Shown here: piece by piece, positions 12,137 through 22,571 of the stretch
Numbering within the stretch: position 1 is the first letter of the stretch
Layout of the letters: each line of letters begins with the position of its first letter
NCBI GenBank assembly: GCA_022539475.1
Contig: VCMS01000025.1
Span: 542,111 to 606,110 of the forward strand
Length of the DNA stretch: 64,000 bases
Direction of reading: 5' to 3'
Origin: Gracilaria domingensis
Taxonomy: Eukaryota; Rhodophyta; Florideophyceae; Gracilariales; Gracilariaceae
Program-made: the position numbers and the translations under genes
The notes under the pieces: model-generated
What the model was told of the DNA's origin: nothing
Database searches by the model: none
What the model saw: the letters and a program-made list of their open reading frames with translations, nothing else

Positions 12137-13291
12137 ATGAAGCCGTCCTCGCTTGCCTCGCTCGTCATCGCCCTGTTCATCACTGCGGCGAGCGCCGAGC
12201 AGTTCTCAGTCAAGTCGCTGCTGACCGACTTTCAGCTCGCGTCTGGCCGTCCGTCAGCATGCCCCTCAACGCTCTCTTACAACAAGATATCGACCAGCCA
12301 GCAGCTCATCCCGGCTGCCGCCATGTCCGCCAACGACGTCACCTGCAAAGGACCGGGCGGAAAGCGCGTGGAGGACGGCATTGACATCCTCCCGCGCGGG
12401 CTTTCGCTGCCGTCGCACGTGTCGCATAAGCATGTCTACTTCTTCGCGGGCGTGGAGACCGCCCCGCGTGTGTGTGGACCATGGGCGTTTAATGCGAGTT
12501 CCATTAGCTGGTTCTTTGTCAATGCGCACGACGAGGCCATCAGTGATGAACAGTTGGGCATCCAGATCCTCCCGGGCTTTCTCTATCTCACCTACTCCCA
12601 TTTCAGCGACTTTTGTGTCTTTCAGAAGAAGCTTGATAAGCCGTTTGATTATTCTACCAAGCAAGAACAGGCGCAGGAGGAGGCGCACAAGGAGAAAGAG
12701 AAGAACGAACGTGAACCTAACGCACAGAACCCGGTATGTTTCCCCAGTGAGGCAGCGCTCCTCGCGGAGGATGGTCGACGTGTTCTCATGAAGGACCTAG
12801 CGATTGGAGACAGAGTACTCACATCTTCCAATCTTACATATTCTGATGTCTTCTTGTTTACGCATCAAGACCACTCCGCAGTTGCCCCCTTCGTCCAAAT
12901 CTCAACCGAGTCTGGAGCTCATATAGTTCTATCTGGTAGCCATTATCTCTATCTTAACAATCGCATCCAAGCTGCCGACGCGGCTAAAATCGGTGATTTT
13001 GTCACCCTGGAATCGGGCGCCAAGGACCTGGTCGTCAACGTTGAAAGCGTTTGGGCAAGAGGCCTATACCACCCACAAACCATGGACGGAAACATTGTTG
13101 TCAACGGAATACTGGCCACTACCTGGACGAGAGCGGCTGCTCCAGCCACCGCCTCTTCTCTTCTCGTACCCGTCCGTGGAATCTATCACCTCTTGCCATC
13201 ATCGCTTTTCTCAATCATTAGACTCTTAGTAGAGACTTCTGTCGACTGTATTCGACCTCTGTACACATTAGTTAACTCACTGCCAAATTAG
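12137..13291 (+). CDS. Secreted protein with C-terminal Hint (Hedgehog/intein) domain
   Basis: The ATG at 12137 gives a clear signal peptide (MKPSSLASLVIALFITAASA). An in-frame ATG 66 nt upstream would bury it, so 12137 is preferred (384 aa). Residues ~25-185 form an unrecognised N-terminal domain with Cys and Trp. A charged linker (~190-215, KEKEKNEREPN) leads to CFPSEAALLAEDG, the start of a Hint domain (~218-345). Landmarks are the nucleophilic Cys, GDRVL, YSDVFLF, LSGSHYLYL (the TxxH block with Ser in place of Thr) and GLYHPQTMDGNIVVNGILAT. Hint domains cleave at their first Cys, releasing the N-terminal part, and in animal Hedgehog attach cholesterol to it. By analogy this protein would release a ~200-residue extracellular fragment (inference). 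A hydrophobic C-terminal tail of ~45 residues follows. Hog-type proteins are known from red algae. Confidence 0.85.
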   Translation: MKPSSLASLVIALFITAASAEQFSVKSLLTDFQLASGRPSACPSTLSYNKISTSQQLIPAAAMSANDVTCKGPGGKRVEDGIDILPRGLSLPSHVSHKHVYFFAGVETAPRVCGPWAFNASSISWFFVNAHDEAISDEQLGIQILPGFLYLTYSHFSDFCVFQKKLDKPFDYSTKQEQAQEEAHKEKEKNEREPNAQNPVCFPSEAALLAEDGRRVLMKDLAIGDRVLTSSNLTYSDVFLFTHQDHSAVAPFVQISTESGAHIVLSGSHYLYLNNRIQAADAAKIGDFVTLESGAKDLVVNVESVWARGLYHPQTMDGNIVVNGILATTWTRAAAPATASSLLVPVRGIYHLLPSSLFSIIRLLVETSVDCIRPLYTLVNSLPN

Positions 13292-13525
13292 GAATCTAAC
13301 ACCAAACTTGAGGACTTTTGTACAGAATTATTCATGTCTGCGAACGACGTATGTGTTGGGTTCACTCCGAGATTCGGTCTCCAGATACATCCATCACAAT
13401 TTATACAGTGCATTTCTTATACCTCCTCAGGAAACCAGTCTTTTTGTCGCAGGACCTTGATCGAAAGACCCTTCTTATCCTGGAGGGCTTTCTCTCAGAT
13501 CCGAAGTCACGAGGGGATGAGCTGG

Positions 13526-15315
13526 CTATGATGCCTTTACCGTTGTCGAAAGCATTTTTCTCAAGTCCACCACGCACACTGTATTGCTACTGAAACATGC
13601 CGCGATCTTGTCCCCTACTGGATTCCATGCAACCTCAAAGATTCCCCCGTCTCCTGAAAATCTTCTCACCAGCGTCCCGTCCTTTGCGCTCCAGATGTTA
13701 AAAGTTCGATCGAACGAGCCGCTTACTAAGAACTGGCCATCCGGACTATATGCCAATGAGTACACGGGGTCAGTGTGGCCGGTGAGAGTTTTCATACATC
13801 GCCCTGTGCTTACGTCCCATAGCTTCACCATCGCATCGAAAGATGCTGTTGCCAAAACCAACCTCCGATTTACACTTGGGCACCATTGCATTGTGTACAC
13901 TTCTCTGGTGTGTTCTGTTAGGTTGCACACCATCTTTTGACTCTTAGTGCTCCACACTTTTGCTGTATAGTCATCAGAACATGAGGCTAGTAGCGTTCCA
14001 GACGGATCAAACTTGATACAATTAATTTCGTCTTCATGGCCACGATATACACGAATAGGGGTGTTAGATTCCACGCTTTGCATATATATAAGCTTGTCCG
14101 TTGAGCAAGAAGCGAAAACAAGATCGTCCTTCCAATCCACATCTAAACAAGGTGCTTCATGCATAGTATATTGTCGAACAAGCTGTCCAGTGAGTCCATT
14201 CCATACCGTAGTAGTTTTATCGACCGACCCAATTAGAATATAATTACCCTTCTTGTTCCACTTTAACGAAAACAGAGGTCCAGTATGTCGCACAAGGCTA
14301 TGCTTTAATTCTCCAGTTTCACTCCACACTTTTGCAACTCCATCATATGTACCGGTTGCAAGCATTGTGCCTGTTGGATTCCAATCTAAAGTGGTGACAT
14401 CATTTGATTTATGTTTGGCCAAGGTGCTAGATCGTGTGCGTTCGGCTGCATGAGGCAGTACCAAAGGCTGTGCAGCTGCTGCCGCTGACGCTGAAGAAGG
14501 GGCTGGAAAAGTGGTAGGAATAGGCCAGATTCGAGCTGTAGAGTCTCCCGAACCTGTTGCCAGCACAGACGTACGCGGGTTCCACGCGCAGACAAACACT
14601 TCTGATGTATGTCCCCTGAGGCTGAGAACGTCCGAGTCAGGTACGTCTATGTTTGATTTGGTGCGTTCCTTTGTTTTGTCAATGTTCGTTGTGGGTTCCT
14701 TGTCGTCTGTATCCATCATCATGGCGTTGTCACTGGTTCCATTTATTACATTGACCTGCCGAGGTGGCTTGAAGTCCTGATTGCATAGGCAACGATGGAC
14801 GTCAAGCAAAGAGGTGACGCCGTCCATGGCGTGAGTGCCTTCTTTACTTTCGTCCATGAGGCTCTCTTCGATTTCGACAAAGTTTACGCCGCGTTGGATG
14901 AAGGAAAGCAGAGCGCCTGGAGGTATTTGAGAGCCATCGATTTTGGTCCTGATCACTTGGCTCTCGTAGCCGAAAGCAAAAGCGCTGTGAACGTATCCTA
15001 TGAAGATAGGATCAAGTAGAACAAACGAACGAAAATAAAAAACGAACACAAACACGTAGAGTTAGCGTGGAATTGACAGTGGTGCACGGCGCGAACAAGT
15101 TGAGTACAAAAGCACGAGAAAACACAGAGCTGTTGTGCGATGCATAGGTACACGTTCGACGCGGACGCTGAAGGTGGGGGGAACAGTTTGCTGAACGTAC
15201 CAGACTCCTGCAGATAACGGAAGACTAGATAATTGATCTCATCTGAGCTCACAGTAGTGTGAGTCTGAGGCTTGGAAGACATGAGTCGATAAATGTTTGG
15301 CGGCGCGGAATTCAC
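13526..15315 (-). CDS. TBL1: LisH-WD40 corepressor subunit, TBL1/HOS15 family
   Basis: TBL1/TBL1XR1 (HOS15 in plants) is a nuclear LisH-WD40 protein that bridges histone tails with HDAC3-type corepressor complexes. Exon 1 ends at 15201 and encodes the LisH helix (SSDEINYLVFRYLQESG). Exon 2 starts at 14997 with YVHSAFAFGYESQ. The joint ESG-YVHSAF reproduces the conserved LisH sequence exactly. The 203-nt intron has a GTACGT donor and a CATAG acceptor. A linker with a DE-rich patch is followed by about eight WD repeats (~160-517), including the repeated DWNPTGTMLATGTYDG and FDPSGTLLASCSDDYTAKVWS types. The start could be 15315 or the ATG at 15282; the latter gives 517 aa, the usual family length. 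The Hint gene converges from the left. Confidence 0.92.
14998..15200 (-). other. TBL1 intron
   Basis: The donor is G|GTACGTT after 15201 and the acceptor is TTCATAG at 14998. It is phase 1 and restores the LisH motif across the joint. Confidence 0.88.
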
Positions 15316-18300
15316 TCCGATGGACAGTTGTATGCGAATAACTCAGAGCGACATTGACCGCAAGGAACAACACAACGGAGCTGCACGCAAAAACGCGAGC
15401 GCGCCTTCAAAAACAGAGCGGCGCACAAGAACGAAATAAGGAGCGCAGTGAAACCGGGGGTGCGGATAGGGAAGAACCGAATGTAGGTGCCGGAAAACAA
15501 ACGAAGCGACGAAGGGAGAAAACAAGCCAAGGACGGGACTCAGTGAAAGCAACTGTTGATGCGGAATACGACGGGGGACATGAGCGGGAGGGGGGCGCTT
15601 CGGCTCAGCCTGTCGGTGGTGCGCGCAGAGAGCGCATTGATCCCACGCTCACTTCTTTGATTGCATTTCACGTAACAGCGGTGCCAATTTGCTCGCGTGG
15701 TTTTTGGCGCCACCTTTTCGCGCGCGTCATAAGGCAGAAGCAATGAGCGCGCGCGGCGATTGGCCGCTTTTCAGTGTTTTTCTGGCGCTTTGCACGTGGC
15801 AGCGCAGTTCTGCTTGATCCAAGACGGATCAATCATGATTCCGAATCGTGCGATGTGCTCATGATGTGCTCATGCTCACGGCATTTGCTGCTCATCATCA
15901 TCGCCATGATCCCGCTGATCTACCGTCGTACGTACGTATCGTAGTGCTCGAACCGCGAGCCGTATCTTCCAGGACCAGCCTGAAGGAGCTTGATACCGGC
16001 TCCAGTTCCGGCCGGGAATGCACAAACGCTCTGTTCGCTCTTTCTACCGCGTAATTGGCTCCACCATTATGTGATGCAGTACTTCAGACGTGGAGCCCTA
16101 GGGCTCCACCATGGCACCAACCCGATCTGCTGCGCACCGCTCCCGTACAATCCCTGCGTCAGGGATCTGTCATTTCGTGCCAGCTCAGACGGCAGGTATC
16201 TGACCACTTTCGAGACGCAGCAGTGCACCATGCATTCCACTGCGCCTTGATCCGCCGCTGTGAACGCTCTATCCTTCCCATTCGTCCTCCTGGTCCTGTC
16301 GCTGTTCAGCTGACAGTCTAAGCTTGTCTTCACTCGTTCGAAAGCAGCCGAGCCAACCCCGGGCGCATGTTTCCAAATTCCTGTCGTAAAGCGGGCCCAT
16401 TTTGTCGCCACCCGCACAACTTGCGCAATAAACAGATCACAATTGTTTCATTTTCATGCAGCCAGTGCTAAGCTGCCAGTCCGAATATGCTTGGGAGAAC
16501 ATACCAATCGGACTATGTCCTCATTGGCTTTACGAGTCATTAACCTCAAAAAGCTTCTCACATCGTGACCATCAAATGTGCTTTTATTCTTTACATCGCG
16601 TTCACACCAGCATGCATTTTGTCGCAGATTTCTCATCGCACCTTCCGGCTTACGCAACAGCGATCGGGTGCATCTACTTCTCTGCTTTGAACTTGCACGC
16701 GCTGCCTGATTCAACCTTCGTGACGTGTGAGCGACACACCGATTAGTATTAGGAGAGTATTATACAATCATATTCTGTAGATACGAATTGCTGACAAGAT
16801 TCTTATGTCGAATCCTGTTGGATCTTCACATAATCTGCGTATCCGGTTTTTATACAAGAGCTCGAATTGATCCAATCGCGCAAACCCAACCTGAAACAGC
16901 TTCCCGCTCACACGTTCACGGACAAACTTCTAAGCTTATGTCTTGCAATTGCAACCGTCTGCTGTAAACGACTGGTCCAAGAACATTGTCGGAAGCATGT
17001 GCTTCAGCCTACTAACAAGCCTCTGGTAAACTCTTGAGAGTCAACTTCCTTGTGCACATTTTCGTCGCGCAAGCTCGGTTGTGACTTCCTTTGCAGAACG
17101 AAATCATGAGATTAAAACCACAAAGCTGATCTCAGCTTCCAAGTTGTTTTCGCCACTGCTGGTATGCTTGCCATACCAGAACAAGACGAGCGATGTAAAA
17201 CCATCTAGTACCGTCCTTCAAGAAGTACAAAAGTAAGTGAACACCTCGCGCTCTTTGTCTAGGCCCATATGGGCCGCAATGCGTAAAGACTTGCTCTGGT
17301 CTTCATGAGTATCCGACGGTTAGTTTCTATCTGGTAGAGATATCGATCGGCTGCCGTGTCAGATCCGTTCAAGACAGACCTTCAGCTTTCGTTGTGTGTA
17401 TAGATAGCTCGGAAATGTGTCGTGGATCATGAACAAGTCTTGTTGAGATGAGTTTTCCAAATCAAGCTACGACGTATCCAATCAAGGTATGGCCTACGAA
17501 GGCATTTCGTGATTTAGACAATCGAGAAACGAATCGCCGATGAAACAAAGAAAAAGTCACACCATTGTAAGTTTTAAGTGCTTTTCTGCTTTGTACATGA
17601 AGAGAGAAGACATTGTAGATGGATGTGTTAGTCATTACGAGTATTCAAAAATGAAACTTGCATAAAACTAGGCGTCCGTCAGCCACATATGCTTATCCAC
17701 AAGGTGACAAACGCCACTCGTTCGGAACAGGTCTGATGTTTATCATCATAAGATGCCCAACAGCTGGATGCCGCAATTCCAAAACTTACCGTCTTCAAAG
17801 GCAAGGTCTGTCTGGGAAGCTGGTATTCTTTGTTTGTAGTGGGCTTTGACGAGAAGAGAAGCTTATCGGCACGGTATCTACTCGCTGGCCTCGGAAAGAG
17901 CGTGGAAGTTTTGCAAGTGGAGATAGCGGGTTGAGACCGTGCTCCGGATCCTTTGTTCGCAGATGAATTGATTTCGAGCGCGATCGGTAGCGGACGCCGT
18001 CGATGAAGACTCAAGAGCAGCAGGTTACCAGAGACTACTATAGAGTATAACCGCGAGAAACACAGCACAGCTCACTTAAAAATTTGAAAAAATTGAAACA
18101 ACCTGCTCACGTGCTTGAATATCTAATATCGTAAAGTAGCCTAAGAAGAGGATATGAGAAAATGAACTTCACGCGTAGCCTCGTGTGAGGGGTTGCAGCC
18201 GGATCAAAGCAAACCGACGACGGAGACCAGTGGCTTCTGCGAGCAGCAAACAAAAGCCGGTCAACTCGACAGCGTGGGGGCTACTTTTCCGTATTGCCGT

Positions 18301-18482
18301 CTTTGCAGTTGTTTTCCACAACGCCAAACGCACTGCAAACTTGTTCACAACAACCGCGTCTAAACGGCGCTTCGTCTATGGCATGAGAGCACCCACTCGA
18401 TTACGCTTGTATCAAGTCTTGTCCGCATCTACTACAACGTGACGCAAAAACAAAAGCGAAAAGGAACCATAAACGTGCTTGT
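15316..18482. other. Gene-poor spacer (3.2 kb)
   Basis: I see no convincing gene. The first ~480 bp upstream of TBL1 carry E2F-like TTTTTGGCGCC (near 15700) and TTTCTGGCGC, plus a CCAAT-box core near 15755, so they are probably its promoter. A perfect 20-bp palindrome sits at 16090-16109. Open frames of 60-130 codons have no family resemblance. No tRNA, snRNA or transposon was recognised. An unannotated non-coding RNA is possible. Confidence 0.5.
16090..16109. repeat. Perfect 20-bp palindrome
   Basis: GTGGAGCCCT followed directly by its reverse complement AGGGCTCCAC. A partial copy of the arm (TGGCTCCACCA) lies 40 nt to the left. Function unknown. Confidence 0.7.
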
Positions 18483-20948
18483 GTGTACAGCTCTGGTGCC
18501 ATGGAAATAGCAGTGAAAAACAGTTTGCATCAGCGCTTTGTTTCTTCTACCGCAAAATGGCAAGACACCCTTCTTTTATACTGCAATGCACAACAGCGCC
18601 AACATTCTTTTTATCTTACTCAACATGATGACGAAGGACAATGGAATTTGCAGCAGTTACAAGTCCCAGCTCTAACCGCTTTATCGAGCAATCGCGCTCA
18701 GATGAGTTTTGGAAGTCAGCGTCGTTATGTGTATATTTCACTGTCAGATGCAAGCAACGATATTCATGTGCTGAGCTCCCCTGATTCTTCTGCGGATTAT
18801 ACCACAGAAAGCACATTGCAGACTCGCTTTGAATCGCCTATTTTTGGCATGTGGCCAGTCTTCAAACGGAATTCCAAGCACGACGAAGCTCAGGTTTTCA
18901 CGTTTGTCATCTCGCGTGCAGGCGAAGTGGTGCTTATCGACGATAGCGGCCACGAACCTGTACTTTTCTTTGTTAAGGACTTCGAACTTTCGATCGACCA
19001 GGTTTTGTGCGTATCTCAAACCGATTCCGATTGCATATCCATTATTGGCCAAAGTGCAAACAGTATTCGTTTATGTGTCGTGCGCTTTCTTAACCTGGAA
19101 ACGGCGGCATCAATCAGCATAACTTGTTCATCTCCGGTGCTGATAGCAGATCCCTCAGCACAGGCATCCGATATGTCTGACGAGGTACAGCATCGTATCA
19201 TTGATTTTGCGCTCAAGCCAACGTGTTTATGTGTGTTGTACGAGGGAGGATATGTTTGCTTCTTCGAACTGCAAGTGAAGCATGGCGACAGCTCTGTTGC
19301 TCAAACAGGTATGAACTTCTTTGAGATACCGTTTGAGCAACACAAAAGAACGGTCTTCTTGACTGCCGCGATGTACTACGCGCTGGTGTTACGCCCATCG
19401 CTACCAGGCGACGAACCGCTGGACAAGAAGCACGAAAGCAGTGGCTTTATCAAGAGTGTTTGGGATGATTTCTTTGCTATCGGATATGGTCGTTACATTT
19501 CGGTTTGGGACCAACTGTATGTCTGCGGACACGGTTATGCGCGCGTGCGCAATGCTGTCCAACGGTTATGCTCTTCACCGACGACTGCGGATGAGTGCAT
19601 GTTTGTCTCAGAGAATGGGCTGCATGAGTTGCAAATGTCAAAAGCAGGCGGCTCAGGGGCCGTAAGTCTCGGAATGGCTGTAAAGAGGAAGGGAGTTTGT
19701 GAGGATCTGGTGGACAGGGTTGCACACGGCTTGATGAGCGCTCCACTTCGAAGTCATCCGCTCTCAGTCGCACCTATCAAGGCGGCGGCCGACGCCGACA
19801 GTGAGCCGGCCAAACTGTTCGAGGCGCATGTTTTGAGCGAGGATGAACGAGAGGACAATATCATTCGAAACCTGTTGACGAAATCAAAGACGCCTTCTGC
19901 AGAATCTGTGCTGGCGTTGGTGCAGGATTATACGAAACGAAACAGGCGCTCACGTCACGATGCGCAGAACATGGGGCTGAGAAGAGTGCCGAGTGAGCGG
20001 CTAGCGGCGGCAACAACGGCTCGATGTTTGTACGAACTGGAATTCGGCGATCTCAAGTTTTTGGTCCCTCTGGTGGACATGCTCGAAACCGGGGTGGTCT
20101 CGAGCGAGGCGGTGCTGGCTGTCGCCGATATTTCCGACGCGTGGGACATGGGCGCGGGCAGAAAGCCGTTCCGAATGAGATGCATGATAGACCCGCTGAT
20201 GCAGCGGGTGCAATACTCGCACGGCTTGGAGGCGGTGATCCGCGCGGTGGTCGACCTGCCGGAACAAGACGTCGTCAAGGTATTGAGGTACGCCTCAAGA
20301 CTGGCCGATGCGCCAAACGAGGAGCAGAGCGGCGACATGTTGTCAATTACGAATGTCCAGGCGCGTCCGCTGCTCATCAGGCGCGAGCGCGCGCGGCGAC
20401 TGTTTGAGGCGTGCCTCGAATGCGCTGCTGACAGCTCGCAGGCCGTCCACGCGTTGCGCAGACTGCCTTTCAGCGATACGCTAGCCTTGCTCACCCGTTT
20501 TAAGACCATTCTAACGCGATCAACGTTCGCGCCTGCTGGCGCCCCCAAGGTGCTGGCGGACGCGCCCAAGCCGCTGTGGCGCGGGGTGGGGGACGTGGCA
20601 TTCGACGGCGATGCAGCCGCGTCGTACAGAGGCATAAGAGACTGGGTTGGCAGCGACAAGTTTACAAAAAAACGGAAACGGAGGGCGGGTTTGGTGAACG
20701 GATGCATCTCGTGGGCTTGCAACGCAATCGATGCGCACCTGTCCACGCTCATTCTGGATGAATCAGGACGCGAACTGGCCGAACAACTGCTGCAAGCGGT
20801 GAAGCACAGAAGAAGAGAGTCAGAACACCTAATGACGCTTCAGGGGCTGGCGGGCCACTTGGCGAACGGAAAGGGCGTGGCGTCCGGTACGGATGGTTTG
20901 TACAAGAGGAGAGTAGTACTGGTGCCACGTCATGTGGCATTGCTTTAG
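18483..20948 (+). CDS. NOL11/UTP8-like small-subunit processome protein
   Basis: The 821-residue protein has the layout of NOL11, a t-UTP subunit needed for rRNA transcription and early pre-18S processing in the nucleolus. Residues 1-~400 are consistent with a degenerate beta-propeller, including RYISVWDQLYVCGHG, compare LSVWNIKF in human NOL11. The C-terminal half is alpha-helical. The tail has the NOL11-like arrangement of a helical WACNAIDAHLSTLIL segment, a helix ending LMTLQGLAGHL and a final GLYKRRVVLV strand. Sequence similarity is low, so this is a fold-level and order-of-motifs judgement. The first ATG (18483) and one six codons later (18501) are both possible starts. The 3' end converges with Pur-alpha, 235 bp apart. 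Confidence 0.55.
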   Translation: MYSSGAMEIAVKNSLHQRFVSSTAKWQDTLLLYCNAQQRQHSFYLTQHDDEGQWNLQQLQVPALTALSSNRAQMSFGSQRRYVYISLSDASNDIHVLSSPDSSADYTTESTLQTRFESPIFGMWPVFKRNSKHDEAQVFTFVISRAGEVVLIDDSGHEPVLFFVKDFELSIDQVLCVSQTDSDCISIIGQSANSIRLCVVRFLNLETAASISITCSSPVLIADPSAQASDMSDEVQHRIIDFALKPTCLCVLYEGGYVCFFELQVKHGDSSVAQTGMNFFEIPFEQHKRTVFLTAAMYYALVLRPSLPGDEPLDKKHESSGFIKSVWDDFFAIGYGRYISVWDQLYVCGHGYARVRNAVQRLCSSPTTADECMFVSENGLHELQMSKAGGSGAVSLGMAVKRKGVCEDLVDRVAHGLMSAPLRSHPLSVAPIKAAADADSEPAKLFEAHVLSEDEREDNIIRNLLTKSKTPSAESVLALVQDYTKRNRRSRHDAQNMGLRRVPSERLAAATTARCLYELEFGDLKFLVPLVDMLETGVVSSEAVLAVADISDAWDMGAGRKPFRMRCMIDPLMQRVQYSHGLEAVIRAVVDLPEQDVVKVLRYASRLADAPNEEQSGDMLSITNVQARPLLIRRERARRLFEACLECAADSSQAVHALRRLPFSDTLALLTRFKTILTRSTFAPAGAPKVLADAPKPLWRGVGDVAFDGDAAASYRGIRDWVGSDKFTKKRKRRAGLVNGCISWACNAIDAHLSTLILDESGRELAEQLLQAVKHRRRESEHLMTLQGLAGHLANGKGVASGTDGLYKRRVVLVPRHVALL

Positions 20949-21014
20949 CAGTTAGCGGCAAAGGGGAGGGCGTGCAGGTGCAAACTACAAATGCGATCAT
21001 GTTTAGCACTCCAT

Positions 21015-21029
21015 GGGGGGGGGGGGGGG
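21015..21029. repeat. Poly(G) tract
   Basis: A run of about 15 G between the convergent stops of the NOL11-like and Pur-alpha genes. A similar run lies near 22090 in the Pur-alpha 5' region. Such tracts are assembly-sensitive and G-quadruplex-prone. Confidence 0.7.
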
Positions 21030-21183
21030 CGGGTGAGGGGGGAAGTTTTTTGTAGGTAGTCGTTTTGGGAGACAAGAGGCGCCGGAAAGGATATAAAGAA
21101 CAAGAAGACAGGCACGCTTCTACCCAGAAATGCATAAAAAAGAAAAGAGTTTGCTACGACAGCAAGTTGACGGAAGCCCCAAC

Positions 21184-21996
21184 TCAAGTCTGGGCGGCCT
21201 TGGCAGATTCCAGTGCTTCGGCCGGATCACCACTCTGCATGACCTCCTGCAGAAGCTCGACGATTTGAGGAACGGCAGAGTGAGGTAGAATGATGGACGT
21301 TCGTTGCGGAAAGTTGTTCTCAGAGATCTTGATGTAGCTGCCGCGACGATTGGCGCCAGACTCGAAAATGACGCGTTTGCCCATGGTGCGAATCTCTCTT
21401 TGCACAATGTTAAGCGTGACGGAGGCGCCATCGTTGAGGGCGGTGACGCGCTCCACAGTCCTTGTGAGACGTTGTACGGATGAAGGGTCTGTGACCGAAG
21501 TATCCGGAGGGGTCTTTTCTAGCAACATGTCGAGGGCCTCCCTGAGAAACGGCAGGCCTTGAATGGGGATGATCATGTTGATGCGACGCACTGATACCTT
21601 GCAGATCTTCAGGTAGCGTCCTTTCGCGTTCTCCATGACGTCGAGGAAGATCTTGCGGCCCTCTGACGAAATGCGCTGCGAGCTGATAAGCTCAGACTTG
21701 ATGGTCTCCTCGGCGTTTTGCGGCTGCTGTGAGGGCTGTTTTGGCGGTGGTGCTGACTCTAACGCGGTTTCCAGCGCGACCAGAGCCTCTCTCATCTGCA
21801 TGATGCCGGCGGCGGGCACCATGATTCGGGAACGATTGTCAATGAGACGGAGGAACCTTCCGCGATCATTCTCGCAGAGAGCCATGGTGACGCGACGGGT
21901 GCCGACGGTTATGCGGACGCTCATGAGCTCGTCGCGGTTGCCGTAGCCGAGGATGGCAATGCCATCCTGCTGACTGTCTGCCTCGTTCTCGCCCAT
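21184..21996 (-). CDS. PURA: Pur-alpha family nucleic-acid-binding protein
   Basis: Pur-alpha binds purine-rich single-stranded DNA and RNA in promoters, origins and transport RNPs. Three PUR repeats are visible: ~16-75 (LMSVRITVGTRRVTMALCEN), ~105-165 (GRKIFLDVMENAKGRYLKIC) and ~195-255 (GKRVIFESGANRRGSYIKIS). Each has the pattern of strands ending in GRxLRI/GRYLKI/GSYIKI followed by a helix. The first two repeats form one PUR module and the third mediates dimerisation in the known family. ATG at 21996 (MGENEADSQQDG) gives 270 aa. The upstream in-frame extension is proline-rich, GC-driven leader and was excluded. The gene is divergent from the MYST gene. Confidence 0.93.
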   Translation of the reverse strand: MGENEADSQQDGIAILGYGNRDELMSVRITVGTRRVTMALCENDRGRFLRLIDNRSRIMVPAAGIMQMREALVALETALESAPPPKQPSQQPQNAEETIKSELISSQRISSEGRKIFLDVMENAKGRYLKICKVSVRRINMIIPIQGLPFLREALDMLLEKTPPDTSVTDPSSVQRLTRTVERVTALNDGASVTLNIVQREIRTMGKRVIFESGANRRGSYIKISENNFPQRTSIILPHSAVPQIVELLQEVMQSGDPAEALESAKAAQT

Positions 21997-22571
21997 GTCG
22001 ACGACGACAGAGCGCGGGTTGCAACTGACGGGTGGGGGTGGGGACAGACGGGGGGGAGAGCAGAAGGCGCGCGGAGAGCGGGGTGCAACTGGGGGGGGGG
22101 GGGGCGGCGGCGGCGACGGCTGGGGTCGACGGTTGCGACGGTGCAGTTTTGACTTGCGCTCGTGGCGTGGCGCGGGGGGGCGCGTCGGCGGCGCGGCGGG
22201 ACGTAATTTAGGCGCGCAAAGCCGCGCGCTGTCGGCAGCGCGCAGTTGCGCGTGCCGCGCGCACCGCGCGGCGACCAAACAGGCGCCAGCGCTGTGACGC
22301 GCTTCTTGTACGTGTACGTGTACATGCGCCTTACAGCGCGCGACCGGCGCCGCGCTCCACGGCCCGCGTTTCCACGAGGCAGACGGCAGAAGCTGCCGTC
22401 CGCGTGCGGGATGCCTTTGTAGCGACCACGGTCAGGCCCCGCAGATACTTGTGTACCTGCGCGTGTGTGTGGCAAACGCGCCAGCGAGCGAGCGAGCGGG
22501 CGAGCGGGCGAGCGAGCGAGCGGGCGAGCGGGCGAGCGAGCGAGCGAGCGAGCGAGGGCGCGTCGCGAACC
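21997..22571. promoter_or_regulatory. GC-rich divergent promoter, Pur-alpha / MYST gene
   Basis: This 575-bp spacer between head-to-head genes contains a ~13-base G run near 22090, a tandem GTACGTGTACGTGTACATG near 22308 and a (GAGC)n/(GAGCGGGC)n microsatellite at about 22476-22557, immediately before the MYST start. The repeat lies in the presumed MYST 5' leader. It generates artefactual Ala/Arg-Ser frames on both strands. Confidence 0.5.
22476..22557 (+). repeat. (GAGC)n microsatellite in MYST 5' leader
   Basis: Tandem GAGC units with interspersed GGGC, about 80 bp. It ends 15 bp before the MYST ATG. Confidence 0.85.

Noticed and set aside
15354-15746. 130-codon hydrophilic frame upstream of TBL1
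   Set aside because: It lies in the presumed promoter/leader, has no similarity, and the opposite strand is equally open.
16051-18482. tRNA or snRNA genes
   Set aside because: Scanned by eye for T-loop GTTCRANNC with pairing arms and for U6-like GATTAGCATGG; none found. A covariance-model search would be decisive.
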